Below are positions 11,820-23,540 of a DNA stretch of 64,000 bases, piece after piece; positions within the stretch are counted from its first letter, which is position 1; every line of letters starts with the position of its first letter. The position numbers were made by a program, and so were the translations under genes. Source of the DNA: Diphasiastrum complanatum (taxonomy: Eukaryota; Streptophyta; Lycopodiopsida; Lycopodiales; Lycopodiaceae); contig MU832151.1 of NCBI GenBank assembly GCA_029204225.1, positions 1-64,000 on the forward strand, in the 5' to 3' direction. Under the pieces are notes generated by a model. It saw only the letters and a list, made by a program, of their open reading frames with translations, ran no database searches and was not told where the DNA came from.

Positions 11820-12194
11820 AAGAAAACCCACTACAATGAACCCAATAGGTTGATCCATATAAATCTCTTCTTCTAGATATCCATTTAAAAACGCATTAGA
11901 GACATCTAGTTGAAAAACTTGCCATTTGAAAAAACATGCAATAGAAATTATGATTCTAATTGATACCGTCTTTGCAACTAGAGCAAAAGTCTCCTCATTA
12001 TCAAGTCCATAAACTTGAGCAAAACCCTTTGCACAAAGCCTTGCCTTGTACTTGTTGATTGTGCCATCTTGATTATATTTGACTCGAAAAACCCATTTGC
12101 AACAAATGGTGTGCTTGTTGGATGGAAGATCCACAAGCTCCCATGTCTTGTTGGCCATCAAAGCATCATATTCCTCCTTCATGGCTAGAAACAT
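11820..12194 (-). pseudogene. Copia reverse transcriptase N-terminal fragment
   Basis: The minus-strand frame is open from MKEEYDALMANKTWELVDLP through CCKWVFRVKYNQDGT, YKARLCAKGFAQ, FQLDVSNAFLNGYLEEEIYM and QPIGFI. This is the start of copia RT_2, before the YVDD site. It then runs into unrelated sequence at about 11820. Its 5' limit coincides with the outer edge of the left inverted-repeat arm (12192), which suggests that the duplicated arm was joined to pre-existing copia DNA. Confidence 0.85.
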
Positions 12195-13214
12195 TTCAAT
12201 TCAAGATATTTGACTATTGCACACTATGTAGATGATACATTAGTTCTTATTAGTAACTCAAGTAGTAGAGGAAATTAAATCAAACCTTCATATAGAGTTT
12301 GACATTTTAGTTTTTAAAATCAGTATATTCAGGGTAACAAAGGCATGACATTGTGCTACAATGGTAATATTTTTGAAGCTAGAACAACTTATGGATAGAC
12401 TTCTCATATTGGAGAAGTGATTAAGATTCTAGGAAGACTACTTTAAACCAATACTCCTATCAGATTCTGGCATAAGTCCCAATTTTGGCAAAGAAGTCAT
12501 TTGGATTAAATTACTATTGCATAATTTATTTTTATACTAGCTACTAAATATTTTATAAAATTTTTTCTGATAAAATGTAAAACATTTGCAATATTGAATA
12601 TGTTATTCTTGAGAGTATTCTCCATGTATATGATCCAGCAATATCATTTCTATTTTGAAGAAATAATGTAGCTCTAACAATCTACATTTAACCTACAAAA
12701 TTGCTCACAAATTATTAGAGTTTGCAGATTTACTCAGAAAATAAAGGTGTCTACAAATTTACTCCTAAAGTTGGACAATTTGTAGAAAAACACTATATTC
12801 TGCTACAAGTAATACATCTATATGATATATTGAACATGCATATCTATGCGTTTGTAACTTGATGGAGAGTATAAATTTTGTATATAATGGCATTATTGCA
12901 TTTAAGTGGTCAACAAAAAAAACGATCATCTCCCTAGTAGACACATGCACACATTATGCTGAGCATTAAAGCAAACCATATACAATAATGTCATCAATCA
13001 GACTCAAGTCATTGTTGTTTGAACACCATGGTGTAATTTATTCACATAAATGAGCTATTAAGCTTCAAGCCATGTACAAATGAACTAACAAAATTCCAAT
13101 TGGTTTTGAATGGGTAAAAAAACCCAATGAATTCAGTTTAGTGACTGTTCAGATCTGCCCATTGTTTCCGGATCCAGATTCCAGATCTCTCTTGCACTCA
13201 CAAATAATAAACTA

Positions 13215-13215
<1 letters not shown>

Positions 13216-13279
<64 letters not shown>
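13216..13279. repeat. (CT)n microsatellite
   Basis: About 32 CT units with one interruption, inside the left arm. The same place in the right arm (about 16414-16431) holds only about 8-9 units of the complement. Confidence 0.95.
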
Positions 13280-13398
13280 GCATTTTATCCATATGTTTTG
13301 AGACTCCTTTCTCTACCTCTGCTGTGTGTGAAAGTGCATCCAAGAAAATTCAACATGATTTATGATGTAGTGATGCTGCTCACTGTCAAGTCCACTGT

Positions 13399-13900
13399 CC
13401 ACTGCTCCAAGGATCCCTCAAGAAAGTCATAGTGTGCTCCATGCAATGAAACTTTCCCATCTCACCGTATCTCTCACCCACGGAAATGTCAGTAGATTTG
13501 TCAATGACAGATTCACAGATTCCTGCATTGTACAACCAATTCTTCCTCATCATTTTTGTCTTCATCAATTTTACAACAGACATAATTGTGAACACAGTAC
13601 TAGGAATCCATGTGGGCTTCAAAGATTTTGATGAGCAGAATTTAGGTTCACCTTTTCACAGTGTGTACACTGTTTTCTAATACCTGCATCAGCTATGGTT
13701 GCTAAAGTGCGAGCACGGGCAGGTTCACCGATTCGTATCCAGCTTTCAATGAAGTCACTGGGTACAAATTTGCATAGATGATCTTGCATCAGGGCTGTTA
13801 GTTCTTATTTGTACTTCAGGACGAGCTGAAGTAGCTATTCTACAGCTACACCACGCCAAAAAACTTTACTGGCTCACGAGAAATTGTACCTCCAGGGTTT
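13399..13900 (-). pseudogene. Beta-carbonic anhydrase 3' fragment (exons 7-8)
   Basis: This left-arm copy contains the last 11 bases of exon 6 (13890-13900), the intron, exon 7 (13652-13757, [17 protein letters not shown]) and exon 8 (about 13399-13522, [15 protein letters not shown]). Exon 8 has lost two bases after that point, shifting frame, and the stop codon TAA of the intact gene reads TGG here. Exons 1-5 and the zinc site are absent and no promoter is attached in this orientation. It is a dead gene end carried by the inverted duplication. Its orientation is opposite to the intact gene, so transcripts covering both would share long complementary segments. Confidence 0.9.
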
Positions 13901-14444
13901 ATCAGCTCAGCTACCTACAGCCTGATACACCATGTGGCAACAAAAAATTCCTTTCTAATTCGAAATCTGAATATATCGTGTTTGACTGTGTAATTTTTGC
14001 TATTTTCTTCTTTCGTTATATAACTTGTGATCCCGCCTCTCCAGGCAGTACCTTCATTTTGGATCGCTGTCCTGATCGATACTGTTGAAACATGCAGGGT
14101 TGCAACTTTTCACAGTAGACGCTGCCACGGAATATATCATATCCTCCACCTCCTTCCACTTTCCTTGAGCTGAGCACCGAACACTGAGCTTTCCAGAATT
14201 GCATCCGTTTGCGGACAGGAAAGTCTATTCTGGCTATTCTCCTCACCATACTTTCAAAGATTAGGGAGACTTTTCGCTCATCTGCATTAAATGCGGGAGT
14301 CAAGCGTATCGGATTATCAACAGCACAGTCGATCCATATCTAGCAACTGCAGATCACAAATATTATATACTAAACTGCTAATTTGTGAAAGTTCTTAGCA
14401 TTTTTTTGGCTCTTGCAGCTGCTTCTGAGTGATTGCAGCATCCA
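13901..14444 (+). promoter_or_regulatory. Upstream region of the carbonic anhydrase gene
   Basis: Spacer sequence between the arm and exon 1. GTTATATAAC at about 14015 is a possible TATA element. A pyrimidine-rich tract ending in TTGCAG at about 14416 could be a 3' splice site, so an upstream non-coding or transit-peptide exon is possible. A minus-strand open frame at 14016-14303 has no recognisable domain. Nothing here is proven. Confidence 0.35.
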
Positions 14445-16293
14445 ATGGCGGCAGCGGACCTGTTTGAGGAATCCCAGCGAAAGATTCTTAAATTATCAAA
14501 GTGATAACCGTTTTCTTACACCCCTAACTACTCATGCTTCTAGCTGACTATGTTTCACGCCGTCCATCCATTGTGATTGTTGATTTCTTAGATCGCTCCG
14601 CTTCTTGGCTATCTGGACAATTAAGATGCTTATTCTGAGAGTTCTAGTGGCTCTAAGATACTTCCAGCTTTTGAATTATGCGCAGGGAGAAGCCCAGTCT
14701 TCGCAGCCTTCTCGCAACAAGGCTTGAGCAACTAGCTGAAGAATTCAGTGAGGTTGAAGTAGCAGAATCATCTGCACAGGAGGGAAGCTTCGAGTTTTCT
14801 CCTGTAGAAAGGATTAAACAGGGCTTCTTAAAATTTAAGACAGAAAAATTCTTGTGAGCTTTTAATCACATCATTGCTGCTATACATCGTCTACAGTACG
14901 TTTGTTCTTCACACAGGGACGTGCAATCCATCTGTGATATATATAAGGCTTCAACACTTCACAGAATTAAATCTTAATGCCTTCGTTCCTTCTCTTCCAA
15001 TTGCAAATGGAAAACGAATACAATAAGCTTTTATCTTCACGATTTTTACAGGAAGCAGCCCGAACTGTTCAACCAACTGAAGCAAGGCCAGAGCCCGAAG
15101 GTAATGTACCCTTGAACCAACGTCGTATTGTCATGTGCACTGGCTTTCCATACAGATTCAGAATATTTGTAGGATGGATAATCTGGGTTGTAGCGGATGA
15201 TCTGGTTTGTAGCAGATGATAATGTCACAACGAGAAGCATTTGGATTTTGCAGTTGATGGTGTTTGCCTGCTCAGATTCTCGTGTTTGCCCCACTACAAT
15301 TTTGGGATTTGACCTTAGAGAGGCGTTTGTTGTAAGAAATGTTGCCAACATGATCCCTCCTTGGGATAAGGTACTTTCTCTACAAGCCCCTAATTTCCAT
15401 AAATACTATTACGCTCAGTTGCACAGAATCTGTCTAGGTAAGCTAAGCAAATAGGTACTCTAAGCAACTAAACCTCTATCGAAAGATTCGCTCATAAGCT
15501 CCCTTTCTGTCATGCAGTCAGGCTATCCTGGAAGTAGTGCAGCTCTAGAGTATGGTGTACTGCACCTGAAGGTGAGCGCCTATAGTGACGTCTTAAGAAA
15601 AGAAATTCTTTTGCTGTTTAAATGCTTGAGCTGCCCATGATCCGATCCAACAGGCATGCAGTTGTTATTTTTCTTCTTTCACCAAATTTTCATGGTTGAT
15701 TGTTTTGTGCAGGTGTCAAACATTCTAGTGATGGGGCATAATCGCTGCGGAGGCATCCATGCTCTTATCTCACATGGCGTCAATGGAAAACCCTGGAGGT
15801 ACAATTTCTCGTGAGCTCCAGTAAAGTTTTTTGGCGTGGTGTAGCTATAGAATAGCTACTTCAGCTCTTCCTGAAGTACAAATAAGAACTAACAGCCCTG
15901 ATGCAAGATCATCTATGCAAATTTGTACCCAGTGACTTCATTGAAAGCTGGATACGAATCGGTGAACCTGCCCGTGCTCGCACTTTAGCAACCATAGCTG
16001 ATGCAGATATTGGAAAACAGTGTACACACTGTGAAAAGGTGAACCTAAATTCTGCTCATCAAAATCTTTGAAGCCCACATGGATTCCTAGTACTGTGTTC
16101 ACAATTATGTCTGTTGTAAGATTGATGAAGACAAAAATGATGAGGAAGAATTGGTTGTACTATGCAGGAATCTGTGAATCTGTCATTGACAAATCTACTG
16201 ACATTTCCGTGGGTGAGAGATGCGGTGAGAGACGGGAAAGTTTCATTGCATGGAGCACACTATGACTTTCTTGAGGGATCCTTGGAGCAGTAA
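14445..16293 (+). CDS. Beta-carbonic anhydrase, 8 exons
   Basis: Catalyses reversible hydration of CO2 to bicarbonate. My exon model is 14445-14500, 14686-14853, 15052-15100, 15254-15370, 15518-15571, 15713-15798, 15933-16038 and 16168-16293. All introns are GT-AG and phases match, giving 253 residues, close to plant beta-CAs without a long transit peptide. Zinc ligands are Cys97 (ACSDSR), His157 and Cys160 (GHNRCGG); Asp99-Arg101 is the catalytic dyad. [32 protein letters not shown] and a C-terminal [11 protein letters not shown] also fit. The N-terminus is helical and shows no clear transit peptide, which suggests a cytosolic enzyme, but an upstream exon cannot be excluded. Exons 7-8 and the 3' flank are duplicated in inverted orientation at 12192-13900. 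The intact frame and all key residues argue that it works. Confidence 0.92.
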
Positions 16294-17446
16294 ACAGTGG
16301 ACTTGACAGTCTGCAGCATCACTACATCATCAATCATGTTGAATTTTCTTGGATGCACTTTCACACACAGCAGAGGTAGAGAAAGGAGTCTCAAAACATA
16401 TGGATCAACTGTAGAGAGAGAGAGAGAGAGTTAGTTTATTATTTGTGAGTGCAAGAGAGATCTGGAATCTGGATCCGGAAACAATGGGCAGATCTGAACA
16501 GTCACTAAACTGAATTCATTGGGTTTTTTTACCCATTCAAAACCAATTGGAATTTTTTCAGTTCATTTGTACATGGCTTGAAGCTTAATAGCTCATTCAT
16601 GTGAATAAATTACACCATGGTGTTCAAACAACAATGACTTGAGTCTAATTGATGACATTATTGTATATGATTTGCTTTAATGCTCAGCATAATGTGTGCA
16701 TGCGTCTACTAGGGAGATGATTGTTTTTTTTGTTGACCACTTAAATGCAATAATGCCATTATATACAAAATTTATACTCTCCATCAAGTTACAAACGCAT
16801 AGATATGCATGTTCAATATATCATATAGATGTATTACTTGTAGCAGAATATAGTGTTTTTCTACAAATTGTCCAACTTTAGGAGTAAATTTGTAGACACC
16901 TTTATTTTCTGAGTAAATCTGCAAACTCTCATAATTTGTGAGCAAATTTGTAGGTTAAATGTAGATTGTTAGAGCTACAGTATTTCTTCAAAATAGAAAT
17001 GATATTGCTGGATCATATACATGGACAATACTCTCAAGAATAACATATTCAATATTGCAAATGTTTTACATTTTATTAGAGAAAACTTTATAAAATATGT
17101 AGTAGCTAGTATAAAAATAAATTATGCAATAGTAATTTAATCCAAATAACTTCTTTGGTGGCCAAAATTGGGACTTTTGCCAGATTCTGATAGGAGTATT
17201 GGTTTAAAGTAGTCTTCCTAGAATCTTAATCACTTCTCCAATATGAGAAGTCTATCCATAAGTTGTTCTAGCTTCAGAAATATTACCATTGTAGCACAAT
17301 GTCATGCCTTTGTTACCCTTAATATACTGATTTTAAAAACTAAAATGTCAAACTCTATATGAAGGTTTGATTTAATTTCTTGTACTACTTGAGTTACTAA
17401 TAAGAACTACATAGTGTGCAATAGTCAAATATCTTGAATTGAAATG
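15788..17446 (+). repeat. Right arm of 1.7-kb inverted duplication
   Basis: Reverse complement of 12192-13900. It includes the end of exon 6, exons 7-8 of the carbonic anhydrase gene and about 1,150 bases of AT-rich 3' flank. Because it joins smoothly to the intact gene, this is probably the original copy and the left arm the derived one. Confidence 0.95.
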
Positions 17447-17636
17447 CTTCATATCAACATTTATGTTTGCAACATTAGTAAAAGATCAAGTTTATCTGAA
17501 TCAAATAAGAAATGACTCTTTCAAACCAAGCTCAAGGAGTTTGTGGCTACAACTTCAGTCCAAAAACTTTGTGCGGAAGTTTGTAAAATATCAGCATCAA
17601 CCGGATTGTCTCCATTAGGGTTTTGGCTTTTGTTTC
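17447..17636. other. Left flank of element B
   Basis: AT-rich DNA ending in GTTTC, the target-site copy next to element B. On the minus strand it keeps a short open stretch (NPNGDNPVDADILQTSAQSF) that should be continuous with the minus-strand sequence after 23540. I cannot identify that protein. Confidence 0.4.
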
Positions 17637-18165
17637 TGTTAGAATAATAAATGTAAATGATGTACCATCCATAGGTTACTATGACCCAAAAGGTCGAGAT
17701 CTGTGTAACCATGGTCATTCATATTTTAGACCCAAGTTAGTATGAAACTAACTTGTAGGGACTCATGGGTCCACTAGGAGCCTATACATGTGAATTAAGT
17801 ACCTAACTTGTTATTTGGGGTACTTAATTATTTTATGTAACTTATGGTAGCTAGATAGCCATTAGTCAAGCTATTGGATAGCCAACAGTCATGAAGGTAG
17901 ATAGCCATCTTGGACTACTTAGATGTAGCCATTCATTTGTATGAGACACACTTTGTTAAGCAATCTACTGTTCATATTGCCTGTCCACAAGTTTCTACAA
18001 GAGGGTCATCTAACCATCTCTCTCTTCTCTTTGAGAATACTATTAAGCAATCTACTGTTCATATTGGCTATCCACAAGTTTCTACAAGAGGGTCATCTAA
18101 CCATCTCTCTCTTCTCTTTGAGAATACTTTGTGTTAATGAATAGTCTTGATTCTGGATTCCTGCA
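17637..18165 (+). repeat. 5' LTR of element B, with internal 87-base duplication
   Basis: TGTTAGAATAATAAATG to GATTCTGGATTCCTGCA. A unit starting TTAAGCAATCTACTG occurs twice in tandem (17956 and 18043); the 3' LTR has it once. That explains the length difference of 86 bases between the LTRs. Confidence 0.95.
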
Positions 18166-18180
18166 TGGTATCAGAGCCAT
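18166..18180 (+). other. Primer binding site of element B
   Basis: TGGTATCAGAGCCAT directly after the LTR is the standard initiator tRNA-Met primer site of plant copia elements. Confidence 0.9.
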
Positions 18181-18787
18181 TTTTCAAAATTGATTGCTTG
18201 CTGGAGGGCACGCAATAGGCAGCCACATTTCTCCTCTTTTGGTTCATAAAAATCAAAAAAAAAAAAAAAATTTGTGGAGAGAGAACTGTTGGGCTCCTTG
18301 TTTTTTGTGCAGGAAATTGCAGGGAAAAGCTTGGAACCTCCACTCATTTGGGAGCCAATAGTAGGGCGCCCATGCTCAACTAGTTTTCATGTGATTGAAA
18401 TCAGATTACATGCTTCAAATTTTAGATTTTCTTCTTGGAGGAGGGCGCCCGTCTACCTTGAAGACAAATGTGTTTTTGACACATTTTTAGTGGCTGAAAT
18501 TTTTCTCTTTTTGAGCCTGGAAGAAGGTCTTACCATCTGCTCCATTAGCACATTGAGTGCACTCCATTTTACCACAAAAGTTTTGGTTGTGGTTTTGGCT
18601 TCATTGGAAGCCTGCATACTAGTTAGTAGCATAATACAGCCACCTATATCTTCTTGTGAATGAGCTATTGCATGTGGTGTATTGTAATCTATAGTGCTCA
18701 TCAATTCAGCTTTGATCTTGCTGATTAGTTAGTAGATTTTGGCCTGGAATATGTTTTTTCCATCTACTATTAGCTGAATTTTTAGAA

Positions 18788-21700
18788 ATGGCTAAAAAAT
18801 CTGAATCTATAACTTCTTTGTTCAATGAAGATAGGTTGGATGGAACTAATTTCTCTTTGTGGTGCTACATGATCAAAAGCCTCCTTATTGCTAAAGGTTT
18901 GTTTGAAGTTGTAAGTGGTGATGAAGAGAGGCCACCTAGTTTGGCACCTACTACACCGTCAAGAGCTACTTCTTCAACATATGTGGAGGTGTCTTCCGAA
19001 GAACAAAAGAAGTGGGATCGACGTGACACACAAGCACATTCGGTCATAGCGCTATCCGTGAAGAGATCAATCCTACCTCACATTCGATCATGCAAAAATT
19101 CCAAGAGTGCTTGGGAAGTACTTGCCAGATGTTCCAAGTGAAGAATACGGCGAAAGTGCTTTTTCTACGTAATCAACTCTCAACATTGAAGATGCAAGAG
19201 GGTGATACGCTTTCAAATCACTTAATGAAGATCAAGGATCTTCGGGAAGAGCTTCGTAGCATTGACGAAATTGTCGCGAACTCTCAATCTGTTTCAATTA
19301 CTCTTAATTCACTTCCTCATTCCTATCTTCCATTTGTGTCTACTTTAAGCATATCTCTTAGGGGACAGCAAATCTACTTTGAAGAGCTTGTTGGCTTACT
19401 TCTCCAAGAAGAGCAAACAAGGATTAATTTTGGTGAACAAGAAGATCAAGCTTTCTTCACCAAAGGCAAAGGCAAGGGCAAGTGGAAAGGTAAGCCTTCT
19501 TCTTCCAAGGATCAAAAATCCAAGGAAGGCCAAGATCAAGGATCCAAAAAGAAGGGTAAGTGCCATTATTGTGAAAAGTCTGGGCACCACATAAAGGAAT
19601 GTAGGAAGAAGCTTACTAAGGATAAAGAGAAAGGTATTGATACAAATATAGCCATGATTTCATTAGAACATCAAAAGGAGGATGATTCTTTCAATGGTGA
19701 TTTTGCTTTTGTCAGTAACAATGTTATTTCTAATCCACTTCTCGACTTGCTAGTTTTTCAGTGGAAAACAACACTACTTCAGCTTTGCAGGTTGCTGTTT
19801 TTTCTTCCATTGATTGGGTGATTGATAGCGGAGCTACACGCCATATGACTCACCATAGAGACGTCTTCACAAAGCTTATGAAAATCAAAGATGGAAGCAA
19901 GGTTCAAGGTGTTGACAGCACCTCCTATCCAATTGAAGGCATTGGATCTATACCACTCATTCTTCCCAATAGAGAAGAAAAGTACATTCGAAATGTACTT
20001 TATGTTCCTAAGATTAAGAAAAATCCATTTCGGTCTCTACAATCATGAATCAAGGATTGATTGTAGAATTTAAAGAAGACAAATATCTTATAAAAGACCC
20101 AAAGAGATCACTTTTAATTGTTGCTTCGGGAACATTGTGAGGAGGTTTGTTTTTGTTGGATATTTATGAACCTAAAACTTTGACATCCTTTGGTCTTGTT
20201 GTTACTAATTCACATGCATTGGAGTTGGCTAAACTATGGCATGCGAGATATGGGCACCTAAATTTTGGAAGTTTGAATATGTTGAAGAAATTCAACATGC
20301 TGGAAGGCATTCCAAATATGGAGCATCCCGAAGGACATGTATGCGAAGGATGCATACTTGGTAAGTTTTAGCGGAAGCCTTTTCCTATTGATGGGACTAT
20401 CAAAGTTGGTGATAAGTTTGCCTTAATTCATAGTGATGTATGTGGTCCAATGAGGACCGAATCCATTTGTAAATGCAAGTACTTCGTTACTTTTATTGCT
20501 GATTATTCAAGGTTTACATGGATCTTTCTATGAAGGCAAAATCTGAAGTTTTTCAATGCTTCAAAGATTTTCTAGCTATGATAGAAAATCAATTTGGGCA
20601 TACTTTGAAGATACTACGTACCGACTGAGGAGAGGAATACATTAAAAGTACGTTCGACACGTTTCTTCAAATCAAAGGCATTCTACATCAAATGACTACA
20701 CCTTATACACCGCAACAAAATGGTGTTGCCGAGAGAAAAAATTGCACAATCATGGAGATGGCTCGTTGCATGCTTAAGCAAAGGGCGTTCCCCACAAGTT
20801 TTGGGCTGAAGCGATTATTACGGCGGCATACATTAGTAATCGGTGTCCGACTAAAGCCTTGAAGATTTTGACTCCTTATGAAGTTTGGTATGGTAAGAAG
20901 CCATCGGTTTCTCACTTTCGCACTTTTGGTTGAACGGCTTATGCATTTATTCTCGATAAGCTAAGATCCAAACTAGATGATAAAGGAGTAAAATGCATTT
21001 TTATGGGCTATAGTAGTGAAAGTAAAGGCTATAGATTGTTTAATGTGGATACTAACAAAATCATAGTGAGTCGTGATGTTCATTTTGATGAGAAGAACTC
21101 CTATGATCTTGCGCCCATTCATGTCATGAAAGGGGACATCCCCCAAGATGACTATGTTGAAGTGTTTCCAGATTTGGTATCACCATCTAATGTTGAAGAG
21201 GAGGGACTGCCATCATCCTCTAATGGACAGCCCACTGGTTCTTCAAGCGAACAGCCCATAATTCATCAAGAGGAGCAGACATATGAAGAGGAATGGCTTG
21301 TTGAAAACTTTGGACAACATAGTCCAATTTCACAGCACTTTGGACAGCAAAGTGTTGACAATTCAGATCACTTTGGACAGCAAAGCGTTGATCAAAGTAA
21401 GGGACTTTGCAGGACAGCAAAGTGAACTGCTTCTATGAAGGGAAGACTCGTGCCTCATCTAAATCAGTAGAATTTGCTGACTTTTCTGATTTTGCTCTTA
21501 CATCTATGGAGGATAGTGCAATAGAACCTGTTTTTTATGAGCAGGCCAGAGGAGTAAAATGTTGGGAGGACGCGATGAAAGAGGAGTATGACTCACTCAT
21601 AAAGAACCACACATGGGTTCTTGTTGATCTTCCACATGGAAAGAAAGTAATTGGCCGTAAATGGGTTCATAAGATCAAGTACAAGTCCGATGGTACTGTT

Positions 21701-23065
21701 GAAAGGTACAAGGCAAGACTTGTTGCCAAAGGTTATGCGCAAAAGGAGGGCATTGATTATGAGGAAACTTTTGCACCTACCACACGAATAACTACCGTAA
21801 GGATAGTCACTGCTTTGGTTGCCCATCATGGTTGGCGTATGCACCAACTTGACATAAAGACAGCCTTCCTCAATGGTGATCTTAATGAGGAAGTTTACAG
21901 CAACCTGCTAGTTTTTTGGTTGCAGGTCAAGAAGACAAAGTGTGTCTTCTCAAGAAGGCTCTCTATGGACTAAAACAAGCCCCAAGGATGTGGTAACAAA
22001 AGATACACACATACTTTTGTGATTGTGGGTTTTCTAACAGCCCTAGTGAATCTACGCTTTATGTCATGCATACATCTGAGTTTATCATCATCATTTTGCT
22101 ATATGTTGATGATATTATCATTACGGGTAGTAGTGAACAATATATTGCAGCCTTAAAATCTGATCTTGCTTCAGTTTATGATACATCAGATTTAGGCCAA
22201 TTGCATTTCTACCTTGGTCTTGAGTTTTTGCAAGGAAAGGCTGGTATCTTCATTACCCAACAACGGTATATTAAGCAGATTTTGAAGCGTTTCAAAATGG
22301 AAGATTGCAAGCCGGTTGCTACACCAATTGAGACAGGCCTGAAGTTAAGTAATCAAAGTGGTGGTGAACCATTTGATACTACACTATATTGTCAAGCGGT
22401 TGGAAGTCTCATTTACTTATGCAACTCAAGACCAAACATATCTTATAGTGTTTCCCTCATGAGTCAATTCATGCATGCTCCATTGACATCACATTGGAAA
22501 GCATTGAAGAGGATCCTTTGATATCTTCAAGTAAGTAAAACACTTGGTCTGTTTTATCCTTCTAGTGATGATGCATGTTTGGCTGGTTTTTGTGACTCGG
22601 ATTGGGGTGGAGATCAAGACACTAGACGCTCTACTAGTGGTCATTGCTTTTTCATTGGAAATTTTGCAGTTTCTTGGTTAAGCAAGAAGCAGCCCACCGG
22701 TGCTACATCCTCAAGTGAAGCAGGAAAATAGAGCAACGTTTTCAGCCACTACGGAGTGTATATGGCTGAGACAATTACTTGTCAATATGAAGCATGGCCA
22801 GCCCTCAGCTACTCTCCTATTTATGGATAGTCAAAGTACTATTGCCATTGCACGAAATCCAGTATTTCATGCAAGAACAAAGCATATCGAGATCCACTAT
22901 CACTTTGTTCGGGAGAAGCTTCATAATGGCGACACCATGCTTGAATATTGTCCCACGAAGAATAATATTGCAGATGTGTTCACTAAGGCATTGCCTAGAG
23001 TTCGATTTAAAGCTCTTTGTGAAGCTTTAAATTTGAAGCAACATGCTGATTTTCTTACCTACTGA
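18788..23065 (+). pseudogene. Copia gag-pol polyprotein, element B
   Basis: Starts MAKKSESITSLFNEDRLDG (18788). Domains in order: gag; CCHC knuckle CHYCEKSGHHIKEC (about 19560); protease WVIDSGATRHMT (about 19818); WHARYGHLNF (about 20237); integrase with HSDVCGP, a broken TD-stop-GEEY and PQQNGVAERKN; RT with [26 protein letters not shown] and YVDDIIITG (about 22100); RNase H with GFCDSDWGGDQDTRRSTSGH (about 22590); C-terminal TKHIEIHYHFVREKL. Stops in integrase (about 20367, 20626, 20932) and frame changes near 19140, 19810, 21430 and 21920 inactivate it. RT and RNase H catalytic residues survive. Confidence 0.93.
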
Positions 23066-23092
23066 ATACATGCCATTTTCATTTAAGGAGAG

Positions 23093-23535
23093 CGTTAGAA
23101 TAATAAATGTAAATGATGTAGAAGCCATAGGTTACTATGACCCAAAAGGTCGAGATCTGTGTAACCATGGTCATTTATATTTTAGGCCCAAGTTAGTATG
23201 AAACTAACTTGTAGGGACTCGTGGGCCCACTAGGGGCCTATACATGTGAATCAAGTACCTAACTTGTTATTTGGGGTACTTAATTATTTTATGTAACTTA
23301 TGGTAGCTAGATAGCCACTAGTCAAGTTATTGGACAGCCAACAGTCATGAAGGTAGATAGACATCTTGGACTACTTATATGTAGCCATTCATTTGTATGA
23401 GACACACTTTTGTTAAGCAATCTACTGTTTATATTGGTTGTCCACAAGTTTCTACAAGAGGGTCATCTAACCATCTCTCTCTTCTCTTTGAGAATACTTT
23501 GTGTTAATGAATAGTCTTGATTCTGGATTCCTACA
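23093..23535 (+). repeat. 3' LTR of element B
   Basis: 443 bases, begins CGTTAG rather than TGTTAG and ends CCTACA where the 5' copy has CCTGCA. Several single-base differences from the 5' LTR show that the insertion is not recent. Confidence 0.95.
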
Positions 23536-23540
23536 GTTTC

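Larger units (their letters stand above)
12192..13900 (-). repeat. Left arm of 1.7-kb inverted duplication
   Basis: This is the reverse complement of 15788-17446. Matching landmarks run from CATTTCAATTCAAGATATT at the outer edge to TACCTCCAGGGTTT at the inner edge. The arms look highly similar by eye, with small indels (about 12 extra bases near 12227, a longer CT run at 13216-13279). The inner spacer is 1,887 bases. The outer edge abuts a copia fragment; the inner edge corresponds to a point inside exon 6 of the carbonic anhydrase gene, 11 bases before its donor. Confidence 0.95.
17637..23535 (+). mobile_element. Ty1/copia retrotransposon, element B (full length)
   Basis: Both LTRs are present (17637-18165 and 23093-23535), flanked by the 5-base target duplication GTTTC (17632-17636 and 23536-23540). 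TGGTATCAGAGCC follows the 5' LTR; AAGGAGAGC precedes the 3' LTR. Gag-pol lies between. This lineage differs from elements A, C and D: the LTR, gag and RT sequences are clearly distinct. Many stops, several of them TGG-to-TGA type, make it inactive. Confidence 0.95.

Noticed and set aside
13216-13279. Regular repeat that might suggest an array
   Set aside because: It is a dinucleotide microsatellite with no spacers.
13386-13622. Second, independent carbonic anhydrase gene on the minus strand
   Set aside because: Only the end of exon 6 and exons 7-8 are present, with a frameshift and a lost stop; it is a duplicated gene end.
14016-14303. Minus-strand open frame beside the carbonic anhydrase gene
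   Set aside because: No recognisable domain or splice support, and it overlaps the likely upstream region of the plus-strand gene.
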